Below, piece after piece: positions 1-11,664 of a DNA stretch of 45,390 bases; position 1 is the first letter of the stretch; the number at the start of each line of letters is the position of its first letter. The DNA lies in contig JAFGGN010000081.1 in NCBI GenBank assembly GCA_016930535.1, positions 1 through 45,390 on the forward strand. The letters are read 5' to 3'. The notes under the pieces were generated by a model that was given only the letters and a program-made list of their open reading frames with translations, did no database searches and was not told the DNA's origin. The stretch comes from a bacterium (lineage in GTDB: Bacteria > Zhuqueibacterota > QNDG01 > JAFGCO01). Position numbers and translations under genes: made by a program.

Positions 1-5
1 CAAGG

Positions 6-944
6 GTGAGGAAAGGCTGGCGGCGTGAGGGATATCTGGTTCCGCCCATACTGATTTTCAGTATCACGAATGAATGCAATTTACATTGTTCCGGCTGTTA
101 CAACCAGTCTTTTCACAAGTCGGACGGACATGAGCTGAGCGATGATAAACTCTGGGAAATCACACGCGAGGCAAAGGAGCTGGGCGTCTCCTTTTTTGTC
201 ATTGCAGGCGGCGAGCCCCTTTTAAGGCCGGTGCTGCTGGACATCATGAACAGGTATCCTGAACTCATTTTTATGGTCTTTACAAACGGCACCATGATCG
301 ATGATTATATTTTGAGCCGGTTTATAAAACAGAAAAATGTGGTCCCCCTGATCAGCCTCGAGGGCAACCAGGCGGAGACGGATCAGCGCCGCGGAGAAGG
401 GACATTTGCACAGCTCGAACAGACGATGGCCCAAATGAAAAAAGCGGGCATATTTTTCGGTCTTTCTCTGACCATGACAAGTAACAACTTTTCAACCATC
501 ACGGATGAGGTGTTTATCGGCCAATGCGCGGGCATGGGCTGCCGGTTTTTTCTCTTTCTCGAATACACACCGACCCAGCCGGGTACGGATCACTGGGTGC
601 TGACCGGGGAGCAGCGGTCCGGGGTCAGGCCGATGATGAGTCAATACAGGAAAAAATACGCATCCCTGTTTATTGCCGTGCCCTGGGATGAAGACGATGT
701 GGGCGGCTGCCTGTCCGCGGGAAGGGGATTTGTTCATATCAATGCACGGGGCGATCTGGAGCCCTGTCCCTTTGCTCCATTTTCGGACAGCAATGTCAGG
801 GACCAGTCTCTCAGAGAGGCACTGCAGTCCAAATTATGTGAAAAGATAAGGGAGGTTCCGGAATTGTCCAGGGAAAAAGGCGGCGGATGCGTGCTCTGGA
901 AAGAACGGGAACTGGTCCAGTCAATTTTGTCAAAAATTTCTTGA
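6..944 (+). CDS. Radical SAM protein (5' end may lie outside window)
   Basis: This is a radical SAM enzyme of unknown substrate. The CxxxCxxC motif that binds the 4Fe-4S/SAM cluster is at Cys24, Cys28 and Cys31 in the context TNECNLHCSGC, followed by a glycine-rich GGEP motif (SAM binding) near residue 70. Four more cysteines in the last third (in GGCLSAG, EPCPF, KLCEK and GGCVLW) suggest a SPASM/twitch-type auxiliary cluster. A GTG is available at position 6, but the frame stays open to the window edge and related proteins carry extra residues before the VPPILIFSIT strand, so the real start is probably upstream. The gene ends about 250 bp before dnaA and is separated from it by a promoter and DnaA boxes, so it is not part of the replication operon. 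Confidence 0.85.
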   Translation: MRKGWRREGYLVPPILIFSITNECNLHCSGCYNQSFHKSDGHELSDDKLWEITREAKELGVSFFVIAGGEPLLRPVLLDIMNRYPELIFMVFTNGTMIDDYILSRFIKQKNVVPLISLEGNQAETDQRRGEGTFAQLEQTMAQMKKAGIFFGLSLTMTSNNFSTITDEVFIGQCAGMGCRFFLFLEYTPTQPGTDHWVLTGEQRSGVRPMMSQYRKKYASLFIAVPWDEDDVGGCLSAGRGFVHINARGDLEPCPFAPFSDSNVRDQSLREALQSKLCEKIREVPELSREKGGGCVLWKERELVQSILSKIS

Positions 945-962
945 TTTTCGTTGAGATTTCGC

Positions 963-990
963 TTGACATTCAAAAGGTTTTTCATATATT
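963..990 (+). promoter_or_regulatory. Candidate sigma-70 promoter of dnaA
   Basis: TTGACA (963-968) and TATATT (985-990) are separated by 16 bp in the only gap upstream of dnaA. The predicted transcript would begin near position 997 and carry a leader of about 200 nt containing two DnaA boxes. The match to the consensus is good; no experimental evidence is available. Confidence 0.55.
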
Positions 991-1019
991 ATCAGGGCCA
1001 AAAACCAGAAAACAAGCCA

Positions 1020-1039
1020 TGTGGATAAGTTGTGCATAA
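1020..1039 (-). promoter_or_regulatory. Pair of DnaA boxes upstream of dnaA
   Basis: Two 9-mers of the form TGTGNATAA (complement TTATNCACA) lie at 1020-1028 (TGTGGATAA, perfect consensus) and 1031-1039 (TGTGCATAA), in the same orientation and 11 bp apart. They sit just downstream of the candidate dnaA promoter, as expected for autoregulation or for part of a replication origin. The DNA after them (1040-1150) is AT-rich and could serve as an unwinding element, though this is inference. Confidence 0.75.
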
Positions 1040-1197
1040 TTCCCTGAAGTTGTAACAGCGCCTTATTTCTTATTGAAATTAAACAACATAGTTCGGTTTT
1101 TTAATAAAGCGGCATTTTTCATATACAATTGAAAAACAGTGGTTTATATAGAACCTGATTGTTACTGTCACGATGTTTTGTTCCAAAGGAGAAGAAT

Positions 1198-2592
1198 ATG
1201 GGGCCGGATGTGGATAACCTCCCCCTGTCTGTGGATAACCAGGACCCCGATCAGGTATGGAAGGATGCGCTCGGATTGATCCAGGAGCAGGTCAATCCGC
1301 AGAGTTTCAGGACATGGTTTCTGCCGATTGAGCCGCTGCGTGTCGAGGGCAGAAAACTGACCGTTCAGGTCCCGAGCCAGTTCTTTTATGAGTGGCTGGA
1401 GGAGCATTATCCCCATATCATCCGGCAGGCACTTTCTCAGGTACTGGGCGATGAAGCCGTTCCGGTTTACAGTATTATACAGAGAAACGAACAGCGGCAG
1501 CATGCCGTTGTCGAACCGCCGAAAACGACGGCCGGCAGGTATATGGGCGAGGATACACATCTGAATTCACGATATACCTTCGATACATTCGTCGAGGGCA
1601 AGGGCAATCAGTTCGCCAAGGCGGCGTCATTGGCCGTTTCAGAGGCACCGGGCGGAACATCGTTCAATCCCCTCGTTCTGTACGGGGGCGTCGGACTGGG
1701 CAAAACCCATCTCATTCAGGCAATCGGGAATTTTGCCAGGGAGCATCATACAGCCAACCGGATCAAATACGTTTCCAGCGAAAAGTTCACGATCGACTTT
1801 ATCAATTCAATTCAGAACAACAGAACCACCGAATTCAGTCAGCTTTACAGGAACGTGGACATACTCCTTGTCGACGACATCCAGTTTTTTATGGCCAAGG
1901 AAAGAACACAGGAGGAATTTTTTCACACATTCAACGCCCTGCATCAGAAAGGAAAACAAATCGTACTTTCCTCCGACAGGCCGCCCAAGGAACTCAAGGG
2001 TCTGGAAGAACGGCTGATTTCCCGGTTTCAGTGGGGCCTCGTCGCAGAAATACAGCCGCCCGATCTGGAAACGCGCATTGCAATTCTTCAGCAGAAAGCG
2101 GAATTCGACGGTATCGACCTGCCCATGGAAATCGTTGAATTTGTGGCCATCAATATTACATCCAATATCAGGGAACTGGAGGGAGCCCTCATTAAATTGC
2201 TGGCCTTTTCCTCTCTCAGGGGTGTCGATATTAATCTGGATCTGGCGAAAATGGTACTGAAGGATATCTTGATTACCAAGCGAAAAGATATTTCGATCGA
2301 AGAAATACAGCGTGTCGTGTGTGAATATTATCAGATACCGGATGACTTGCTGCGCGGTAAAAGCAGAAAGCAGGAAATTGCCCTTGCCAGACAAGTTGCC
2401 ATGTTTTTGTCCAAAGAAATGACCCACTATTCTTTGAAAAGCATCGGTCTTCATTTCGGCGGAAGGGATCATACCACTGTCATTCATGCCAATCGAACCA
2501 TTGAAGAACTCCTGAAAAACGGAAAGAACGATCACCGGATCAAGGAAACCATCGATACACTGAAAAAGAAAATCGAAGTGGCCTCCTTATAA
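1198..2592 (+). CDS. dnaA: Chromosomal replication initiator protein DnaA
   Basis: DnaA binds DnaA boxes at the origin and opens the duplex for helicase loading. The 464-residue protein has the N-terminal domain I (QVWKDALGLIQEQVNPQSFRTW), a variable linker, an AAA+ domain with Walker A GGVGLGKTH near residue 164 and Walker B ILLVDDIQF, and the C-terminal box-binding domain with the signature FGGRDHTTVIHA near residue 418. The ATG at 1198 is chosen over an upstream in-frame TTG (1159) because AAAGGAG lies 7 nt before it. The first codons contain two more DnaA boxes, so the N terminus reads DVDN...SVDN. It heads the replication cluster dnaA-dnaN-DUF721-gyrB-gyrA. Confidence 0.98.
   Translation: MGPDVDNLPLSVDNQDPDQVWKDALGLIQEQVNPQSFRTWFLPIEPLRVEGRKLTVQVPSQFFYEWLEEHYPHIIRQALSQVLGDEAVPVYSIIQRNEQRQHAVVEPPKTTAGRYMGEDTHLNSRYTFDTFVEGKGNQFAKAASLAVSEAPGGTSFNPLVLYGGVGLGKTHLIQAIGNFAREHHTANRIKYVSSEKFTIDFINSIQNNRTTEFSQLYRNVDILLVDDIQFFMAKERTQEEFFHTFNALHQKGKQIVLSSDRPPKELKGLEERLISRFQWGLVAEIQPPDLETRIAILQQKAEFDGIDLPMEIVEFVAINITSNIRELEGALIKLLAFSSLRGVDINLDLAKMVLKDILITKRKDISIEEIQRVVCEYYQIPDDLLRGKSRKQEIALARQVAMFLSKEMTHYSLKSIGLHFGGRDHTTVIHANRTIEELLKNGKNDHRIKETIDTLKKKIEVASL
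1209..1238 (-). promoter_or_regulatory. Pair of DnaA boxes inside the dnaA coding start
   Basis: Perfect TGTGGATAA boxes occur at 1209-1217 and 1230-1238, 21 bp apart (two helical turns), in the same orientation as the two upstream boxes. They lie within codons 4-14 of dnaA and encode the two Val-Asp-Asn tripeptides of the N terminus. Binding here could block early elongation or translation of dnaA mRNA or help form an origin complex. Confidence 0.7.
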
Positions 2593-2776
2593 AACATTTT
2601 TCTTGAACATTATCTAAAAAGTTATTATAATAATTAGATGGTTAATCCCGGACCCAACCATGTCAGAAGGGTGTCAGAGCGGATTCGCACGACCTGTGGG
2701 CCCGGTCCGTTCACCCATTGACGGCCCGATATCCAGGGAATGATTTGGGATGATTTAATCCAGGAGGGCAAGGCGC

Positions 2777-3895
2777 ATGAAATTTACCATTGTTCAGCAC
2801 GAATTACTGGAAGGATTACAGAAAATCGCAGGTGTTGTTCCGGCAAAATCCACAACCCCTGTTTTAGAAAATTTGCTGTTTGAAATTGCCGATCAGAAAC
2901 TGAAGATCACGGGGACCGATCTGGAAGTCACCGTAACAACGGAAGTCAATACCCAATCGGTCGAAGAAACCGGTGCGGTGGCTTTACCGGCCCGGGTCAT
3001 CACGGAAATGGTCAGATCGCTGCCCGATATCCCCATACAAATGGAATCGGATTCAGGATATAAAATTAAAATAACCACGAATCAGGGGTTTTATCAGATA
3101 TCGGGCATATCCAAGGAAAATTTCCCTGAAATACCGGTTCCGATCGAGGAAAACGTGGTCGAGGTTTCCAGCGGCAAACTGGCGAGAATGTTTTCAAAAA
3201 CCATTTTTGCCGTTTCTGCAGACGAGCTGCGGCCGGCCTTAATGGGCGTGTTCCTGCAGATCGCGGGCAATGAATTCAGAATGGTGGCCACGGACGGTCA
3301 CCGCCTGTCTAAAATCGTGGATACCGGATATAAGGGCACGGTCGAATCCATTCAAATGATCGTTCCTCCGAAAGCCGTTCAGATAGCATTGAAGAATTTA
3401 AGTGACGGGGATCAGACGCGTCTCGTTATCGATAAAAGCGGTTTATGTATGGAATTTGGCGGCACCATTTTATATACACGCCTGGTCGAGGGCCAGTATC
3501 CGGATTACGATCGCGTCATTCCAAGGGATAATGATAAGAAACTGATAGTCGACAAACAGTTGCTGGCGGCATCCGTCAAACGCGTTTCCTTGTTTTCGAG
3601 TCAGCTTACACGTCAGATCAGGTTTTCACTGGATTCAGAAAAACTCACGATTCAGTCCGAAGATATCGATATGGGCGGAGAGGCGCGTGAGGAGCTGGAG
3701 GTGGACTATCATGATGAATCCATGGAAATCGGATTTAACGCGCAGTATCTGTCCGATATCCTGAAACAGATCGATACGGATGAAATCACATTTCAATTAA
3801 AGAGTCCAATCAGTGCAGCATTGATCTCACCGGTAAAACAAATTGAAGATGAATCATTTATGATGTTATTGATGCCGATCAAACTCAGCTCCTGA
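2777..3895 (+). CDS. dnaN: DNA polymerase III sliding clamp (beta subunit)
   Basis: DnaN forms the ring that holds DNA polymerase on the template. The protein has 372 residues, the normal family length, with the three-fold repeated clamp fold visible: domain 1 beginning MKFTIVQHELLEGLQKIAGVVPAKSTTPVLENLL, a middle domain with VATDGHRLSK, and the C-terminal MMLLMPIKL ending that forms part of the clamp's binding pocket. AGGAGG lies 9 nt before the ATG. The 184-bp gap after dnaA holds an AT-rich stretch and a weak 6-bp inverted repeat (2638-2643/2656-2661), but no U-tract, so read-through from dnaA is possible. Confidence 0.97.
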   Translation: MKFTIVQHELLEGLQKIAGVVPAKSTTPVLENLLFEIADQKLKITGTDLEVTVTTEVNTQSVEETGAVALPARVITEMVRSLPDIPIQMESDSGYKIKITTNQGFYQISGISKENFPEIPVPIEENVVEVSSGKLARMFSKTIFAVSADELRPALMGVFLQIAGNEFRMVATDGHRLSKIVDTGYKGTVESIQMIVPPKAVQIALKNLSDGDQTRLVIDKSGLCMEFGGTILYTRLVEGQYPDYDRVIPRDNDKKLIVDKQLLAASVKRVSLFSSQLTRQIRFSLDSEKLTIQSEDIDMGGEAREELEVDYHDESMEIGFNAQYLSDILKQIDTDEITFQLKSPISAALISPVKQIEDESFMMLLMPIKLSS

Positions 3896-3897
3896 AC

Positions 3898-6103
<2,206 letters not shown>

Positions 6104-6209
6104 ATCATTCTTTGGCTTCTCGATATGCACATCGGGTCCTTTTGAAACCGAAACGGCCCGGGACATGTTCCGTCAAACTGTAAATTCAATATTCATGAAT
6201 GGATGAGAA

Positions 6210-8642
6210 ATGACTGACAAAAGAGATCGTGTTATCCCGATTTATATAGAAGACGAGATGAAAAATTCGTACATCGATTATTCGATGTCCGTCATCGTCT
6301 CACGCGCGCTTCCCGATATCCGCGACGGATTGAAACCCGTGCACCGGCGAATCCTCTACGGCATGCACCAATTGGGACTGCGTTACAACCGTCCGTATCG
6401 TAAATCCGCACGTATTGTGGGCGATGTTCTCGGAAAATTTCATCCGCACGGAGATTCGGCGGTTTATGAATCCATGGTCCGGATGGTTCAGGATTTTTCA
6501 TTGCGCTATCCCCTGGTGGACGGTCAGGGGAATTTTGGTTCAGTGGACGGGGATTCCGCAGCGGCAATGCGGTATACGGAGGCCAGGCTCAATGCGATTT
6601 CAGAGGCCATACTCAAGGACCTGGAAAAAGACACGGTAGACTTTGTACCCAATTTCGACGAGTCCATGAATGAGCCGGTGGTGATGCCGGCCCTGTTCCC
6701 GAATCTTCTGGTGAACGGGGCGTCGGGTATTGCCGTGGGCATGGCCACCAATATTCCCCCGCATAATCTGGGGGAAGTGATCGATGCGGTCATAACACTG
6801 ATCAACCGTCCGGACAGCCGGATCGAAACCCTGATGGAGCATATCAAGGGACCGGATTTTCCGACAGGCGGAATCATATACGGCGTCAACGGGATAATCG
6901 AAGCCTATAAAACGGGCCGCGGCAGAATCTCGGTCAGGGCCCTGGCAACCCTTGAGAAGGGCCGCGGGAACAAGGAATCCATTATCATTAATGAAATTCC
7001 GTATCAGGTGAACAAGGCCAATCTGATCGCATCCATTGCAGAACTGGTGAAAGACAAAAAAATCGAAGGGATTTCGGACATACGTGACGAATCGGACAGG
7101 GACGGCATGCGGATCGTGATCGAGCTCAAGCGTGACGCGGTGGCCCAGGTCATTCTGAACCAGCTTTATGTGCACACGCAGATGCAGACCACATTCGGCG
7201 TGATCATGCTGGCGCTGGTCAAGGGAGTGCCCAAGGTTCTGGATCTTAAGTCCTTCCTTCAGTGTTTCATTGATCACCGCCATGAAGTTATTCTGCGCCG
7301 AACGAAATTCGAACTGGAGAAGGCTGAAAAAGAGGCGCATATTCTGGAGGGGCTGAAAATCGCCCTGGATAATATCGATGCCATTATCGCACTCATTAAA
7401 AAATCCAGAAATCCGGAAACCGCGAAAACCGGATTGATGAAAAGTTTCGGTCTCTCCGAAATACAGGCCGATCATGTGCTCAAGATGCAGCTGCAGCGTT
7501 TGACGGGTCTGGAACGTAAGAAAATCGAGGAAGAGTATCTCAATCTCATCAAACTGATTGCGAAACTGAAGGGCATTCTGGACAGCCGTGAAAAACAGAT
7601 GACGTTGATCAAGGACGAACTTAAAGAAATCGGTGAAAAGTTTTCAGACGAGAGACGCACGGAAATCGTGGCCAAAACAGAAGAATTTTCAGTGGAGGAC
7701 ATGATCGCCGAGGAGGATATGGTGATTACCATATCCCACTCGGGATATATCAAACGGTTCCCGGTCTCCGGATATAAACGGCAAAACCGCGGCGGCAAGG
7801 GCGTGATCGGAGCGGATACAAAACAGGAAGATCAGATCGAGCATCTCTTCATCGCCTCGACGCATCATTTCATCCTGTTTTTCAGTGACCGCGGCAAATG
7901 TTACTGGCTCAAAGTGCATGCCATTCCACAGGCAGGCAGGGGCTCTCGGGGCCGGGCCATTATCAATGTACTCAGCGTGGACAAGGGCGAGAAAATTTCG
8001 GCCTTTGTTCCGGTCAAGTCCTTTGACACGGATCAGTTTCTGTTCATGGCCACACGTCAGGGCATGACAAAGAAAACCCATATCCGTGAATTCAGCAATC
8101 CGCGGCGCGTGGGAATCAATGCGATCACGATTCATGATGAGGATGAGCTGATCGCGGTTCAGCTGACCGACGGCACTCAGGATATTGTCATGGGAACCCG
8201 GCACGGCCTGGCCATCCGTTTTCATGAAACGGATGTCCGTCCGATGGGAAGAACGGCAGCCGGTGTGAAAGGGATCAATCTGGGCAAGGATGACCAGGTC
8301 GTCGGCATGGTGGTCGTGAGGCGGGACGGTACCCTGATGGTCGTGACAAACAAGGGATACGGAAAGCGGTCGGCCATCGGGGATTATCGAATCACACGGC
8401 GGGGCGGTAAGGGCATTATTACCATGAAAACCAGCGATAAGATCGGCCTGATGATTGCCATCATGGATGTGCTCGATTCGGACGATCTGCTCATGATCAC
8501 GGCCAAAGGCCTGGTCATTCGGCAGCAAATCGATAAAATCAAGGTGCTGGGAAGAAACACGCAGGGGGTAAGGCTGATCCGGCTGGGAGATGATGATGAA
8601 GTGGCAGATGTGGCACGCGTTGTGCGTGATGATGATATTTAA
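6210..8642 (+). CDS. gyrA: DNA gyrase subunit A
   Basis: GyrA cuts and rejoins DNA in gyrase. This is an 810-residue protein with active-site Tyr122 in [11 protein letters not shown]. The quinolone region reads [12 protein letters not shown], with Ser83 and Glu87 in E. coli numbering, so the usual resistance changes at position 83 are absent. The C-terminal beta-pinwheel contains the GyrA box as QNRGGKG (residues 525-531; consensus QRRGGKG), the mark that separates gyrase from topoisomerase IV; a second related RRGGKG occurs near the end in another blade. It lies about 100 bp after gyrB with no terminator between, so the two are probably co-transcribed. Confidence 0.97.
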   Translation: MTDKRDRVIPIYIEDEMKNSYIDYSMSVIVSRALPDIRDGLKPVHRRILYGMHQLGLRYNRPYRKSARIVGDVLGKFHPHGDSAVYESMVRMVQDFSLRYPLVDGQGNFGSVDGDSAAAMRYTEARLNAISEAILKDLEKDTVDFVPNFDESMNEPVVMPALFPNLLVNGASGIAVGMATNIPPHNLGEVIDAVITLINRPDSRIETLMEHIKGPDFPTGGIIYGVNGIIEAYKTGRGRISVRALATLEKGRGNKESIIINEIPYQVNKANLIASIAELVKDKKIEGISDIRDESDRDGMRIVIELKRDAVAQVILNQLYVHTQMQTTFGVIMLALVKGVPKVLDLKSFLQCFIDHRHEVILRRTKFELEKAEKEAHILEGLKIALDNIDAIIALIKKSRNPETAKTGLMKSFGLSEIQADHVLKMQLQRLTGLERKKIEEEYLNLIKLIAKLKGILDSREKQMTLIKDELKEIGEKFSDERRTEIVAKTEEFSVEDMIAEEDMVITISHSGYIKRFPVSGYKRQNRGGKGVIGADTKQEDQIEHLFIASTHHFILFFSDRGKCYWLKVHAIPQAGRGSRGRAIINVLSVDKGEKISAFVPVKSFDTDQFLFMATRQGMTKKTHIREFSNPRRVGINAITIHDEDELIAVQLTDGTQDIVMGTRHGLAIRFHETDVRPMGRTAAGVKGINLGKDDQVVGMVVVRRDGTLMVVTNKGYGKRSAIGDYRITRRGGKGIITMKTSDKIGLMIAIMDVLDSDDLLMITAKGLVIRQQIDKIKVLGRNTQGVRLIRLGDDDEVADVARVVRDDDI

Positions 8643-8726
8643 GCCCGGCATCCCGGACAGAGCCCGTTGATATGGCATCTGCGGGCAGCGCCGGATGAGG
8701 GATGATTTCAACACATTGGAGATGGT

Positions 8727-9164
8727 TTGAGCAGCGGCTTTAAAATTGTGGATCATACGGCGGATGTGGGCCTGAAAGTATGGGGAACGGACGGCCCGGA
8801 ACTGTTTCGGGAAGCGGCCGTGGCCATGATGTCTCAGGTTGTGGATTTATCGACGATTGAGAGTGTGCAGAAACAGGCCATTTCATTGAAAGCGGACACG
8901 CCGGAAGAGCTGTTGCATCGATGGCTGAGAGAGATACTTTTTTTAATCGATAAAGGATTGGTTTTTAATCAATTTCATATTGAAAAGCATAACCTTTCAG
9001 AGAAGAAGGCAGCACCATACTTTTTAGAGGGTTATCTGGTTGGAGAATCTTTAGATACAACCAGGCATAGAATTTGCAATGAAGTCAAGGCGGTCACACG
9101 CCATAATTTCTATGTGAAAACCAAAGGTCCCTGGTGGGAAGCGAACATTCTCTTGGACGTTTAG
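8727..9164 (+). CDS. Archease
   Basis: Archease is a small activator of the RNA ligase RtcB, promoting its guanylylation. The 145-residue length and motifs fit the family: the N-terminal DHTADVGLKVWG (metal-binding Asp/His), ELFREAAVAMM, ELLHRWLREILFL, and the C-terminal EVKAVTRHNFYVK. The start is a TTG with GGAG 5 nt upstream; no closer ATG in frame keeps the conserved DHTADVG. It follows gyrA by 84 bp. No rtcB is present in the window, so the partner must be elsewhere. Confidence 0.88.
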   Translation: MSSGFKIVDHTADVGLKVWGTDGPELFREAAVAMMSQVVDLSTIESVQKQAISLKADTPEELLHRWLREILFLIDKGLVFNQFHIEKHNLSEKKAAPYFLEGYLVGESLDTTRHRICNEVKAVTRHNFYVKTKGPWWEANILLDV

Positions 9165-9177
9165 AAGGGTTAATGCC

Positions 9178-10797
9178 ATGTGGGAAAACGAGACAATCGT
9201 TCTGATAACCAGCTTGAAAAAACGGTTACTTGCCGGAAACACGAAGGTACGCTTCAACAAGATTTCTGCAGATACGGCCATTCCCCCGTTCATCAAATCG
9301 ATATTCCAAGGTCATGTGGAGAAGTATATCCAGACCGAATCCCCGATCGTCGTACAGGCGACCCCCCATTTTGATCTCACAGACAAAGATCTGACACATC
9401 TGAAAGACCGGTTTCATGAGGTCTTTCGTGATGTGGCCTGTTTTTCGGATGAAGAAGTGGAACAGGTTCTTCGCAGTGCTCTGATTCTTCGCATGGATTA
9501 CATTGTCAAACCGGTGGATACCATGCGCCGGATTTTGTTTGACGGGCAGAACAGTATTTCGCTTGAAGAAATGGATATCAGTCTGAGTCCTTTCTATAAG
9601 GTATTGTCCTATGCGGAACTGCTGATCGAAGAATGCAGACGGCTCAGCCATACATCGATAGAAAGCGACGAATACAGCAATCTGATCAACGAGATTCTTC
9701 ACAGGAAAACGGAGTCGGAACCCCTGAAACTCGTGATTCATGATTTTTCGGTACTCACGGATTTTCTGTCCGAAGCCAAGGGAGAAGAGGTGGGCCGTGT
9801 CGAAGGTCAGGTTGTTCAGGAATTCATGGCGGACCGGAACTTATGGAGTTTTCGCCGTGCCGTGGATGTGGAGATGAAACTGGGCAAGGAAGAGTTTGAT
9901 GCCGTTGAACTGGAGATGACGCTGAAACGGTATCTGGAACTGAAATCGGAATTTTCCCAGAACGAACAGCAGACCACGAAGACGGCCGAGCCCGTTCCTG
10001 AGCCGACTGAGATCGAAAGTTTTGAAAACATACTTGAAGATGCCAAAGAAATTGCGAAAGAAGAACCCGAAGGATTTGAAGATAAAGTGTTTATGGAGCC
10101 GGCCGACGATGAGGAGGAGAAATCCGGACCAGAGCCCGAGTTTCAGATTGAAGAATCCCCCATGCAGATGGAAGATCTGGAATTGAATGAAGTGAATCAG
10201 GATGAAGCCGTCGATCTGGACGATATCGTCGGATCCACTGAAACGGGCGCTTTTACCGATGATGTCAAGATCAAACCTCCTGAAACCAAAAAAGATCAGC
10301 CGGATGAAGGATGGGACCTGGATGATGTGCTTGGAAGTGAAACGTTAATTCAGGACGACTCTTCAGAGAAGGCCCCTGAGAAGCCGCCTGAACCGAAAAA
10401 CATTGCGCCTGCGCCGGAAAGAAAATCCGAGGAAAAACCACAGCCCAAAAAGCAGATGCGTATTATCCGGCGCGATCAGAGTCCGGCCAGCGATATGAAC
10501 GTTTCCGGAAGCCGGGGCCTGGAAGATAAAACTTTTTCGGCCCATACCGGACTGCGTCAGATGATCGATTCAAAGACGGAAAAGGTTTTTGTGAAAAAAC
10601 TTTTCGGGAACGATCAAAATGCCTATGATCATCTGATGAACAAACTTGAGGAGTCCGAGAGTTGGCGCGTTGCGAAAATTTTGATCGATAACGAGCTTTT
10701 CAAGAGGGACGTCGATCCGTTCTCACGTGAAGCGATCAAGCTCGTTGATTTGGTGTACAGTCGCTATTATCCCGAAGAGGGGGTAGGAGGAAAGTAA
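9178..10797 (+). CDS. Protein of unknown function with long acidic linker
   Basis: I do not recognise this 539-residue protein. Residues 1-257 look globular and mostly helical, with no signal peptide or membrane segment. Residues 258-446 are rich in Glu, Asp, Pro and Lys, and are probably disordered. Within this linker a short motif is repeated: DLDDIVGS near residue 346 and DLDDVLGS near residue 380. The last 90 residues (from LEDKTFSAHTGLRQMID) form a second compact helical domain with several charged-aromatic patches. Two folded domains joined by a motif-bearing linker suggest a scaffold or adaptor. It starts 13 nt after archease, and its final codons contain the ribosome-binding site of the FecR-domain gene, so the two are co-translated. 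Confidence 0.8.
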   Translation: MWENETIVLITSLKKRLLAGNTKVRFNKISADTAIPPFIKSIFQGHVEKYIQTESPIVVQATPHFDLTDKDLTHLKDRFHEVFRDVACFSDEEVEQVLRSALILRMDYIVKPVDTMRRILFDGQNSISLEEMDISLSPFYKVLSYAELLIEECRRLSHTSIESDEYSNLINEILHRKTESEPLKLVIHDFSVLTDFLSEAKGEEVGRVEGQVVQEFMADRNLWSFRRAVDVEMKLGKEEFDAVELEMTLKRYLELKSEFSQNEQQTTKTAEPVPEPTEIESFENILEDAKEIAKEEPEGFEDKVFMEPADDEEEKSGPEPEFQIEESPMQMEDLELNEVNQDEAVDLDDIVGSTETGAFTDDVKIKPPETKKDQPDEGWDLDDVLGSETLIQDDSSEKAPEKPPEPKNIAPAPERKSEEKPQPKKQMRIIRRDQSPASDMNVSGSRGLEDKTFSAHTGLRQMIDSKTEKVFVKKLFGNDQNAYDHLMNKLEESESWRVAKILIDNELFKRDVDPFSREAIKLVDLVYSRYYPEEGVGGK

Positions 10798-10798
10798 A

Positions 10799-11587
10799 AT
10801 GACAAAGCGATCGATGTGCATGATCATGGGTCTTTTTCTTCTCGGGAACATGTGTATTCTGACAGGCGCGGAGGATGCCAAAAAGGGTGTGGTCACTTAC
10901 GCAGACGGACAGGTCAAGAGAAAACCGATTGCAGAAGAGGGCTGGCAGAACGCACCCGTCAATACCGAAGTGCTTTCCGGGGATAAAGTCAGAACCTATA
11001 TTGAGTCCAGGGCTGAAGTGGATCTGGCCGAGCTGGATTTAATCCGTCTGGCGCCCCGTACCATTGTGGATATTGTACGCCTGTATGAGGAAACAAAAGA
11101 AAAAAAGGTCAAAACGAGCCTGTCCGTTGAGCAGGGCGAGCTGTGGGCAAACGTCCATCAGATAGAAGCCAATACGGAATTCGACATATCCGCACCGGTC
11201 GCTGCCGCAGCGATTACGGGAACCGTATTACGGCTGGGCGTCGACGAAGACTCCACGACGCATCTTAAGGTGTATGAAGGTGAAGTTCAGCTTCGTAAAA
11301 AGCCGCAGCAGATATTGAAGTCAGAGCAGACCGGATCCCTGAAGCCGACACAGGTTCAGGGCCCGACCCAGGTCCAGGGTCCGAGACAGGTGACCGCTGA
11401 TGAATGGGTCAAGATCGTGAAAGCCATGCAGGAGATCACGGTGAGCAAGGACGGGGAGATTGTCAATTTCGGCGGTTTTACTTTACAGGATGCCGATGAG
11501 CAGACACCGTGGGTCAAGTGGAACCGGGAACTGGATATCCGGCGCCTGCAGAATATCAGAAGAGGTATTAACAATCCGGGCAATTAA
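10799..11587 (+). CDS. FecR-domain protein, exported
   Basis: This 262-residue protein has an N-terminal hydrophobic signal (MTKRSMCMIMGLFLLGNMCILTGA) and a FecR domain over about residues 30-165. The diagnostic stretches are VVTYADGQVKRKP, a VLSGDKVRTYIESRAEVDL segment, and DISAPVAAAAITGTVLRLGVDEDSTTHLKVYEGEVQL. FecR domains of this kind occur in periplasmic or surface proteins; this one lacks the anti-sigma N terminus and no ECF sigma gene is adjacent, so it is not a classical FecR regulator. A short repeat, PTQVQGPTQVQGPRQV, follows the domain. GGAGG precedes the ATG within the end of the upstream gene. A strong terminator closes the unit. Confidence 0.85.
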   Translation: MTKRSMCMIMGLFLLGNMCILTGAEDAKKGVVTYADGQVKRKPIAEEGWQNAPVNTEVLSGDKVRTYIESRAEVDLAELDLIRLAPRTIVDIVRLYEETKEKKVKTSLSVEQGELWANVHQIEANTEFDISAPVAAAAITGTVLRLGVDEDSTTHLKVYEGEVQLRKKPQQILKSEQTGSLKPTQVQGPTQVQGPRQVTADEWVKIVKAMQEITVSKDGEIVNFGGFTLQDADEQTPWVKWNRELDIRRLQNIRRGINNPGN

Positions 11588-11616
11588 AAACCGGTTGAAG
11601 AATCAAGGTATATTCG

Positions 11617-11647
11617 GCCCCGTTCATGATTGAACGGGGCTTTTTTT
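11617..11647 (+). terminator. Rho-independent terminator after the FecR-domain gene
   Basis: A perfect 10-bp stem, GCCCCGTTCA (11617-11626) and its complement (11631-11640), closes a TGAT loop and is followed directly by seven T residues. It ends the rightward unit and lies between convergent genes; the opposite strand has no U-tract, so it is strong only for the plus strand. Confidence 0.93.
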
Positions 11648-11664
11648 ATCCGATTCTGCCCCGT

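Noticed and set aside
1159..1197. TTG start 13 codons upstream for dnaA
   Set aside because: The ATG at 1198 has AAAGGAG at proper distance, and the extra residues (MLLSRCFVPKEKN) do not resemble DnaA.
2638..2661. Inverted repeat ATGGTT/AACCAT after dnaA as a terminator
   Set aside because: Six-bp arms with a 12-nt loop and no U-tract; kept only as a note under dnaN.
6600..8756. Long open frames on the minus strand opposite gyrA
   Set aside because: They lie wholly opposite a clear gyrA with all motifs, have no family similarity and no ribosome-binding sites; they are composition shadows.
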